A DNA stretch of 7,641 bases, from positions 1 through 7,641 of the forward strand of contig CAXMRU010000285.1 of the NCBI GenBank assembly GCA_964195715.1, given 5' to 3'. Of this stretch, positions 1 through 4,684 are shown piece by piece. The stretch is from Benthicola sp964195715 (GTDB lineage: Bacteria > Gemmatimonadota > Gemmatimonadetes > Palauibacterales > Palauibacteraceae). The translations under genes and the position numbers were made by a program. Below the pieces are notes generated by a model that was not told where the DNA came from, did not search any database, and worked only from the letters and a program-made list of their open reading frames with translations. Position 1 is the stretch's first letter, and each line of letters starts with the position of its first letter.

Positions 1-23
1 CGCAGGCAGCCGCGAAGAGGAGA

Positions 24-35
24 GGCGCACGCGCC
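24..35 (-). terminator. Possible weak terminator hairpin
   Basis: A short GC-rich inverted repeat (GGCGC, two bases, GCGCC) lies just past the stop codon of the minus-strand propeller fragment. Read on the minus strand it is followed by a pyrimidine-rich tail (TCTCCTCTTC) rather than a clean U-run. The perfect form leaves only a two-base loop, so the real structure would be a 4-bp stem. It could end minus-strand transcription, but the signal is weak. Confidence 0.25.
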
Positions 36-41
36 TTTGCC

Positions 42-230
42 CTACCGCCAGTCAATCGCACGTAAGATGGCCGGAATGCCGGTGTCGTTCTGCGCCGTGC
101 CGTCCGAGTTCATGAGATAGATCGAGGAGGGGGTCAAGTACATGATCTGGCTTCCGTCCGGGGACCATGTTGGAGATCGCTCTAGCCCCAGTGGGCTACG
201 TAAAGATCGGTAACGCTCCCGGTAACCCAC
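42..230 (-). pseudogene. C-terminal remnant of a PD40/TolB-like beta-propeller protein
   Basis: About 62 residues are open from a possible GTG at 230; the frame closes upstream at 237-239. Residues 20-44 match one blade of the PD40 (WD40-like TolB) repeat: P-T-W-S-P-D-G-S at 20-27, then a hydrophobic strand and I-Y-L-M-N-S-D-G at 37-44. The end (A-I-D-W-R, stop) looks like a natural C-terminus. Complete proteins of this type are several hundred residues long, with many blades, and are exported, so one blade cannot be a working domain. The rest is missing towards the tRNA-like gene at 289, which suggests the gene was cut by recombination at the tRNA locus. A chance small ORF is possible, but the blade motif is specific. 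Confidence 0.5.
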
Positions 231-288
231 CCGTACTCACAGGTGCAACTTCGTGTGCTCACTCTGGTGCGTCAGGGTGCATAGACCT

Positions 289-366
289 GCGGGTATCGGT
301 ACACCACGGTACGCGACCACCAGCCTTCCAAGCTGAAGGTCGCCGGTTCGACCCCGGTCGCCCGCT
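289..366 (+). tRNA. tRNA-Gly (anticodon UCC), atypical 5' half
   Basis: The 3' half reads as a good tRNA-Gly. The anticodon stem-loop is CCAGC / CTTCCAA / GCTGA (320-336) with anticodon TCC at 327-329. A five-base variable region follows, then a T-arm GCCGG-TTCGACC-CCGGT (342-358), the acceptor 3' strand CGCCCGC (359-365) and discriminator T at 366, usual for tRNA-Gly. The 5' acceptor strand can be GCGGGTA (289-295), giving five Watson-Crick pairs, one G-U and one A-C mismatch. The D-arm region (296-319) is about five bases too long, contains two near-copies of a 10-mer starting GGTAC (298-307 and 308-317), and forms no canonical D-stem. No CCA is encoded. It may be a divergent functional gene or a 3' tRNA end rebuilt by an integration event. 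Confidence 0.55.
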
Positions 367-368
367 TA

Positions 369-390
369 AGGGCCCGATCCGTCGGGCTCT
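369..390 (+). terminator. Terminator-like hairpin after the tRNA
   Basis: Immediately after the tRNA 3' end, AGGGCCCGA and TCGGGCTCT form a 9-bp stem (one G-U pair) around the loop TCCG, followed by TCTTC. Position directly behind a tRNA and stem strength fit an intrinsic terminator with a weak U-tract. A decayed relative of its left arm follows the second tRNA copy at about 4660-4672. Confidence 0.5.
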
Positions 391-504
391 TCTTCATCAC
401 ATCCTTTTCACGCGTGGGTTCCTTTCCGCCGCGGCCGTTTCCTGGTCGTGTGCGTGAACATCCCTGGGCGCGTCTGGTGACACAGGCGTATCGCCGACGC
501 CACT

Positions 505-542
505 TTGGCGAATCCGCGGAAGCGACCGTACCTTGCACGGTC
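505..542 (+). promoter_or_regulatory. Possible promoter with overlapping palindromic operator
   Basis: A perfect inverted repeat GACCGT-(7)-ACGGTC spans 524-542 (19 bp), about 75 bases before the first gene of the metal-uptake cluster. A loose sigma70-like pair can be placed over it: TTGGCG at 505-510 and TACCTT at 529-534, 18 bases apart, so the palindrome would cover the -10 element. A metal-sensing repressor such as a Fur/Zur or DtxR/MntR protein would be an obvious candidate, but the site does not match any consensus I can name. A palindrome of this length can occur by chance in GC-rich DNA. Confidence 0.22.
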
Positions 543-617
543 CATCCGAGGCACTTGTCCGGAAGATCCGAGCGAATCGGCCCTCTGCTGATCTATCTGG
601 AAAGCGATCCGGCCACG

Positions 618-917
618 ATGAGACGGTCCGACGCATTGCGACGGAACGGAATCTGGCGCGTGCTTGGCGTAGCCCTGGCGATCTCGCTGGTGGGAAGTGC
701 GATCGTGACGGCGAGCCATGCCCACGCGCGCGGATCGGACAATCCGCAGAACTGCGCCGTCTGTCAGGTCGTGCATCAACCGGTTCAGCTGGGCAATCCC
801 GTGGCGCTCCCAGAGCCCGCTTTGCCTCGTGTCATTGCGCTGGTCGCCACGACTCGCTCTGAGACCCCGACCCGCCGGCCGTTTCACTCTCACCTTTCCC
901 GGGCGCCTCCGGTCTGA
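618..917 (+). CDS. Small membrane protein with HxH and CxxC metal-ligand motifs
   Basis: A 99-residue protein with a basic N-terminus (MRRSDALRR), one hydrophobic segment at about 13-31 (signal peptide or anchor), and then a cluster of likely metal ligands: His34, His36, Cys46, Cys49 (C-A-V-C) and His53. The tail is Pro/Arg-rich and ends S-R-A-P-P-V. The layout resembles small DUF2946-like proteins found beside metal-uptake genes, but I cannot assign a family firmly. The open frame reaches back to 414; the ATG at 618 was chosen because the protein-like sequence begins there. The ribosome site is poor (GGAAAG at 600-605). It is the first gene of the forward metal-uptake cluster, so a periplasm-facing role in metal binding or delivery is inferred from motifs and context. 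Confidence 0.6.
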   Translation: MRRSDALRRNGIWRVLGVALAISLVGSAIVTASHAHARGSDNPQNCAVCQVVHQPVQLGNPVALPEPALPRVIALVATTRSETPTRRPFHSHLSRAPPV

Positions 918-977
918 GGTCCACATTCTGACGTTGCAGCGGATCCGTCTGCAAGTCCAATGAATGGACGGGTCCGG

Positions 978-993
978 GCACCCGCCGGGGTGC
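978..993 (+). other. Small hairpin in the leader of the porin gene
   Basis: GCACCC and GGGTGC form a 6-bp stem with loop GCCG, ending about 20 bases before the Shine-Dalgarno of the porin gene. It has no U-tract, so it is not a clear terminator. It might affect translation or mRNA processing between the first and second genes. Confidence 0.25.
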
Positions 994-1025
994 TGCGGAG
1001 GTAGCTCTCATCGGAGGGTCTCGAA

Positions 1026-2309
1026 TTGTTCCGACCCTTGAGAATCGCGTTCATGTTGGCACTGGTCAGCCTGGCCTTTGCTCGGGCCGGCCACGCGCAG
1101 GAAGTAGAAAAGGAACCGGCAACCGCTCAGGATTCGCTCCTCTCCGAGTTGCGAGCTTTGACCGCCCGGCTCGACTCGCTCGAGCGCGTCGTGGCGGAGC
1201 TCCGCGCCGGGCAGCAGGATACGACCGAAGCGGTAGATGAGCTGGAGGCGTTGCGTGCCGCCGCTGCTGCTGCTGCTGCGGAGGCCGATACCACGACAGC
1301 GCAGTCCGCCGACCAGGTCACCGGGGCGAGAAGCCTCAGCAAGCTGAACCCCGAGATCAGCGTGACGGGTGACGTTCGCCTCCAGGGGAAGTCACCTGGG
1401 CCGCAGAATGACCTGTTCGACGTGAGGGAGTTCGAGTTCTCGTTCCAGGCCGCACTGGACCCGTACGCAAGCACCAAGATCTTTCTCAGCTATGAGGACG
1501 GGTCGATCGACCTGGAGGAGGGCTACCTCTACTGGTCCGGACTTCCGGGCGGGCTTCGTGTCGACCTCGGGAGGCTGCGACAGCAGCTCGGCGAGCTGAA
1601 CCGCGTCCACCTGCATGCCCTACCCCAGACTGAATACCCGCTGGTGATCCAGAGCTACTTCGGTGAGGATGGGCTGATCGGTGACGGGGCGCGCGTCTAC
1701 TGGATGGCGCCCTTCGCGGGCCTCGGCGGGGCGGTACACGAGGTCTATGGCGAGGTCACCGTGGGGTCAAACGAGGAGATGTTCGACGGGGGAAACCGAC
1801 CATCATTTCTCGGTCACCTCAACAATTTCTGGCAGCTCGGCCCGGCATCCTTCTTCCAGGTTGGGCTTACCGGCCTGTACGGTGAAAATCCTGACGCCAA
1901 CCTGGTGTCACGGGTCTTTGGGACTGACGCCCGCTTCGTCTGGCGCCCTCCGGGCCGGGAGCTGTACCGGTCCTTCACCCTGGCGGGCGAGGTCTACGCA
2001 GCGCGCAAGCGCGTCGATGGAATCGGCGATACTCGCTGGGGCTGGTATTTGGGAGCCCAGTATCAACTGGGCCGGAGCTGGTTCGCCGGCGCGCGGTACG
2101 ACTGGGTCGAGCCCCTGGACCGGCCCGCAGCCTCCAACGACTGGCAGTTCGTTCCCAACCTGAGTTGGTATCAGAGCGAGTGGGTTCATCTGCGGGCGGA
2201 GTGGCGACATCTGTCCACCGCATTCAGCGATGGGACCCGAGACGTCTCGGATCTGTTCCTCGTCCAGGTGGTCTGGGCGGTGGGTCCCCACAAGCACGAG
2301 AGCTACTGA
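1026..2309 (+). CDS. Outer-membrane beta-barrel porin-like protein of a metal-uptake cluster
   Basis: A 427-residue exported protein. Residues 1-24 are a signal peptide (basic n-region, hydrophobic core, cleavage likely after A-G-H-A at 21-24). Residues about 36-77 form a heptad-rich coiled coil (LLSELRALTARLDSLE and onward), followed by an eight-alanine linker (78-85). From about 108 to the end, alternating strands rich in Tyr, Trp and Phe with acidic and Gly turns look like a porin barrel of the OprO/OprP type, ending in an aromatic residue (H-K-H-E-S-Y). Coiled coil plus barrel fits a trimeric porin. The TTG at 1026 is preferred because GGAGGG (1013-1018) lies 7 bases upstream and it supplies the basic n-region; an ATG at 1053 would remove that. 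Its stop overlaps the next gene, a metal-binding protein, so passage of metal ions or a metal chelate across the outer membrane is the likely role. The substrate is inferred from context only. Confidence 0.75.
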   Translation: MFRPLRIAFMLALVSLAFARAGHAQEVEKEPATAQDSLLSELRALTARLDSLERVVAELRAGQQDTTEAVDELEALRAAAAAAAAEADTTTAQSADQVTGARSLSKLNPEISVTGDVRLQGKSPGPQNDLFDVREFEFSFQAALDPYASTKIFLSYEDGSIDLEEGYLYWSGLPGGLRVDLGRLRQQLGELNRVHLHALPQTEYPLVIQSYFGEDGLIGDGARVYWMAPFAGLGGAVHEVYGEVTVGSNEEMFDGGNRPSFLGHLNNFWQLGPASFFQVGLTGLYGENPDANLVSRVFGTDARFVWRPPGRELYRSFTLAGEVYAARKRVDGIGDTRWGWYLGAQYQLGRSWFAGARYDWVEPLDRPAASNDWQFVPNLSWYQSEWVHLRAEWRHLSTAFSDGTRDVSDLFLVQVVWAVGPHKHESY

Positions 2310-3358
2310 TGATCGTAGATCGGATGGTGGAACTGTTGCTGTCGGGCATGGCCGCGCTGGCCGTGGCTGCACTCCAGGCGCCTGATCCACCCCGGGTAGT
2401 GACCTCGCTAACGACGTACGCGTCGATCGCACGAGAGATCGTTGGTGAGCGGGGGGAAGTGGAGGCTATCGCGAACGGCGCCGAGAACCCCCACTTCGTC
2501 ACTCCCCGGCCCAGCCTGGTGCTTAAGCTGCGCAAGGCCGACCTGTTCGTGGTCACCGGTCTCGACCTCGAGCTGTGGATTCCGGCCATCGAGGACAAGG
2601 CGAACAACGCCAGAGTGCGCCCCGGGGCGATCGGCTACGTAACGGCGTCGACCGGACTGGAGTTGCTGGGCGTGCCGACGTCCGTGAGCCGGACGGCCGG
2701 CGACGTCCACGCCTTCGGGAACCCCCACATCTGGACATCACCCGTCAACGCGATCACGATTGGCGCGAACATCCTGGCGGGCTTGCAGAGAGTCGCTCCG
2801 GAGAACGCGAGCTACTACGAGCAGCGGTACGCGGCGTGGAAAGACCATATCCTTCGCGCGTTAGCCGGCGATGAGCTGGTCGAGCTCCTGGGAGCTGACG
2901 CCGTGTTCGAGCTGGCCCGGGGTCACCGACTGATCGAGTTCCTCGAGTCGCAGACCTACGAGGGCGGCCCGCTCATGGATCGCTTGGGAGGATGGCTCGA
3001 GCGCGCGGAGGTGTTTCGGGGCGGACACATGATCTGCTACCACAAGGAATGGGACTATTTCAGCCGGGCCTTTGGTGTGACGTGTGACGATTATGTCGAG
3101 CCCAAGCCCGGCATACCGCCGACACCACGACACGTGGCAGACGTGATCGAGTTGATGAAGCGCCGTCACCTGCACGTCCTGTTCTCCACCAACTACTTCG
3201 ATCGGAACCAGGTGATGTCGGTGGCCGATCGGACCAACGCCACGGCCGTGATCGTACCGTCGAATACACACGGCGCGCCCGGCATCGAGACCTATGAAGA
3301 CCTGGTAGACCTGTGGGTGGGAGATCTAGCCGCCGCGTTCGAGCAGGCCGGGAGATAG
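2309..3358 (+). CDS. Metal ABC transporter substrate-binding protein (TroA/ZnuA-type)
   Basis: A 349-residue periplasmic binding protein of cluster A-I (zinc/manganese). Likely metal ligands are His62 (E-N-P-H-F), His140 (G-N-P-H-I-W) and His245 (Y-H-K-E-W-D-Y-F), matching the three conserved His of ZnuA/TroA proteins; a C-terminal acidic residue, perhaps Asp298 in N-Y-F-D-R-N, may be the fourth. The N-terminus has a weak hydrophobic leader, with cleavage likely near A-L-Q-A (21-24). The motif E-P-K-P-G-I-P-P-T-P at 264-273 marks a distinct subfamily. The stretch between the second and third His (about 186-240) is longer than in classical ZnuA. The long His-rich loop of E. coli ZnuA is absent. 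The ATG overlaps the porin stop (TGATG), so translation is probably coupled; ATG at 2324 is an alternative start. Zinc versus manganese cannot be settled; three His favours zinc. Confidence 0.88.
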   Translation: MIVDRMVELLLSGMAALAVAALQAPDPPRVVTSLTTYASIAREIVGERGEVEAIANGAENPHFVTPRPSLVLKLRKADLFVVTGLDLELWIPAIEDKANNARVRPGAIGYVTASTGLELLGVPTSVSRTAGDVHAFGNPHIWTSPVNAITIGANILAGLQRVAPENASYYEQRYAAWKDHILRALAGDELVELLGADAVFELARGHRLIEFLESQTYEGGPLMDRLGGWLERAEVFRGGHMICYHKEWDYFSRAFGVTCDDYVEPKPGIPPTPRHVADVIELMKRRHLHVLFSTNYFDRNQVMSVADRTNATAVIVPSNTHGAPGIETYEDLVDLWVGDLAAAFEQAGR

Positions 3359-3398
3359 ACCGCAGGCGGGTTCCCTGACACCGGTCCGGGGAACTCCC

Positions 3399-3407
3399 GG
3401 AGAGGAG
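3399..3407 (+). promoter_or_regulatory. Strong Shine-Dalgarno for the permease
   Basis: GGAGAGGAG ends 7 bases before the ATG at 3415 and fixes that start. It lies in the 56-base gap between the binding-protein and permease genes. The gap has no room for another gene, so the permease seems to be translated independently on the same transcript. Confidence 0.6.
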
Positions 3408-3414
3408 CCGTGAC

Positions 3415-4263
3415 ATGCCGGAGCTGCTGCAGCTGATGATCGCCCCGTTCGTCGCTTCGATGATCCTCGTTGCCATGCTGTCGTACCTGGGAGTTCACAT
3501 CATCGCCCGCGGCGTGATCTTCGTGGACCTGGCCCTGGCCCAGATGGCGGCCTTGGGAGCGACGTTCGGGCTTTTGTTCGACGTGAGCACGGGCTCAGCG
3601 CTCTCGTACGCTTTCGCACTGGGCTTCACGTCGCTGGGCGCACTCGTCTTCGCGGTCAGCCGTGAGCGCCGGGAGCATCGTCGCGTCCCCCAGGAAGCGA
3701 TCATCGGAATCGTCTACATCGTTGCCACGGCGGCCGCGCTTCTCATCGCTGACCGGACGCCAGCCGGCGTGGAAGCCATCAAGGACGTACTCGTTGGTAG
3801 TCTGCTGTGGGTCACGTGGCCCGCGATCGGCAGGATCGCGCTCGTGTACGCTGCCGTCGGCGTTCTGCAGTGGTTGCTGCGAAAGCGGTTCCTTACCATC
3901 TCGCTCGAGGAGTCGGAAGCGGAGGCCCAAGGCTGGAGCATCCGGTGGTGGGATTTCGTGTTCTATCTCCTGTTCGGTGTCGTCATCACGCTCGCCGTAC
4001 CTTTGGCCGGGATCCTGCTCGTGTTCACGTTCCTGGTGGTTCCGGCCGTCGTCGCTTTCCAGTTCACGCGCTCCACGGCTGGACTCATCGCCATTAGCTG
4101 GGCAGTGGCGGCGCTGGCTTCCATGACTGGTCTGGGCTTGTCGTTCCGGTTCGACCTGCCGACCGGGCCGTTGATGGTGTGCGTGTTCGGCGTGTTGCTC
4201 GTGGTCGCTTGGGCCGTACGTAAGGTTGCGCCGGCCACTTTCGGGGTTACGGACTCGGAGTAG
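3415..4263 (+). CDS. Metal ABC transporter permease (ABC-3 family, ZnuB-like)
   Basis: A 282-residue polytopic inner-membrane protein with about eight hydrophobic segments (roughly 9-30, 33-54, 61-82, 94-112, 130-154, 181-216 as a long or double segment, 222-243, 252-270). Length and pattern fit the ABC-3 permeases of zinc and manganese importers. Conserved landmarks include R-G-V-I-F-V-D-L-A-L-A-Q near the second segment, G-S-L-L-W-V near 128-133, the acidic cytoplasmic loop E-E-S-E-A-E-A-Q-G-W (165-174) expected before the ATPase-coupling region, and P-L-A-G-I-L-L-V with V-V-P-A-V-V near 196-213. The start is set by the strong ribosome site. It should pair with the binding protein just upstream. 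No ATP-binding subunit is encoded next to it or elsewhere in the window, so it must borrow one from another locus if it works as an ABC importer. Confidence 0.88.
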   Translation: MPELLQLMIAPFVASMILVAMLSYLGVHIIARGVIFVDLALAQMAALGATFGLLFDVSTGSALSYAFALGFTSLGALVFAVSRERREHRRVPQEAIIGIVYIVATAAALLIADRTPAGVEAIKDVLVGSLLWVTWPAIGRIALVYAAVGVLQWLLRKRFLTISLEESEAEAQGWSIRWWDFVFYLLFGVVITLAVPLAGILLVFTFLVVPAVVAFQFTRSTAGLIAISWAVAALASMTGLGLSFRFDLPTGPLMVCVFGVLLVVAWAVRKVAPATFGVTDSE

Positions 4264-4300
4264 CATCTGCGGGCAGGGGCCACCTCGAGCCCCGAAAGTG
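4236..4300 (+). terminator. Long inverted repeat across the permease stop codon
   Basis: CACTTTCGGGG at 4236-4246, within the last permease codons, is perfectly complementary to CCCCGAAAGTG at 4290-4300. The 43-base loop contains the stop codon, and a smaller alternative hairpin GGGGC (4276-4280)/GCCCC (4289-4293) competes with the right arm. No T-run follows, so this would be a Rho-independent terminator only in a weak sense. It may instead protect the mRNA 3' end or mark a recombination scar. Confidence 0.35.
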
Positions 4301-4566
4301 AACCGATCCCGGTCGTTCTTCAACTCTCTTGCGGTCCATGGGCGGGCACCGACGGGAAGTACTCACTGAGGTGCTGGTGAAGTGCTGGTAGGTCTCGCCG
4401 ATGGCCTCCACCGGTCACTCGAAGACGTCAGAGAGGGCGGCATCGATCCTGCTCGTGACGCCGATTGTGCCAACGCTGATCACGCCTGACCGTCGCTGAT
4501 CGTTGTCTGTGCGCCGATCATCGCTTAGTTCTCCGCCTCACCGGCGCATACGGGCGCGTCTTCGGA
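4301..4566. other. Gene-poor stretch between the permease and the tRNA remnant
   Basis: No convincing gene is seen on either strand. There is a short imperfect duplication (GTGCTGGT at 4371-4378 and 4382-4389) and several GCTGATC or GCCGATC words near 4475-4522. The only notable small frame, 4401-4499, has no ribosome site or recognisable motif. The stretch may be decayed sequence at the edge of an inserted segment. Confidence 0.4.
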
Positions 4567-4660
4567 GCCTTCCGAGCTGAAGGTCGCCGGTAGTTCGCAG
4601 GCTTCGCCTGCTGAATGTCGGAGCACACGGCGCTCCGACGCCGACGTCGGTCGCCCGCTT
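4567..4660 (+). pseudogene. Interrupted tRNA-Gly 3' fragment (second copy)
   Basis: Bases 4567-4590 repeat 323-346 of the tRNA-Gly-like gene with 23 of 24 identical (the change is A330 to G4574, in the anticodon loop). Bases 4648-4660 repeat 355-367 exactly (13 of 13). The two pieces, which are the anticodon arm to T-stem and then the T-stem to acceptor end, are separated by 57 bases where the first copy has 8. The bases after the acceptor end (to about 4672) also loosely resemble the region behind the first copy. No 5' acceptor strand or D-arm is recognisable, so this cannot make a normal tRNA. It has the same orientation as the first copy, 4.2 kb away. Confidence 0.65.
4591..4647 (+). repeat. 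Hairpin-rich insert inside the tRNA fragment
   Basis: A 57-base insert in the T-arm of the tRNA remnant. It folds into two strong stems: TTC-GCAGGC / GCCTGC-(T)-GAA around the loop TTC (4594-4615, one bulged T), and GTCGGAGC / GCTCCGAC around a 7-base loop (4617-4639). The palindrome CCGACGTCGG (4641-4650) lies across the right junction. This resembles a REP-like or miniature palindromic intergenic element. Only one copy is seen here, so calling it a repeat family member is inference. Confidence 0.45.
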
Positions 4661-4684
4661 TGAGGTCCCGAGATCAATCCTTCC

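Noticed and set aside
414..617. N-terminal extension of the small metal-ligand protein back to the ATG at 414
   Set aside because: The added sequence is Arg/Pro-rich and not protein-like, would bury the signal or anchor segment inside the chain, and begins close behind the tRNA terminator.
408..926. A 172-codon open frame on the minus strand opposite the small metal-ligand protein
   Set aside because: Its translation is Arg/Pro-rich with no hydrophobic segment or motif. The plus-strand frame has a hydrophobic segment and grouped His/Cys, so the minus frame is a shadow in GC-rich DNA.
3595..4323. A 242-codon open frame on the minus strand opposite the permease
   Set aside because: It is low-complexity and rich in Arg, Asp, Glu and His, as expected from the antisense of a membrane-protein gene. 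The plus strand encodes a clear ABC-3 permease.
4401..4499. A 32-codon ORF in the gap after the permease
   Set aside because: It has a short hydrophobic run but no Shine-Dalgarno and no recognisable motif; chance is more likely.
4591..4647. Integron attC site
   Set aside because: The hairpins lack the conserved RYYYAAC and GTTRRRY core sites, and no integron integrase or cassette array is present.
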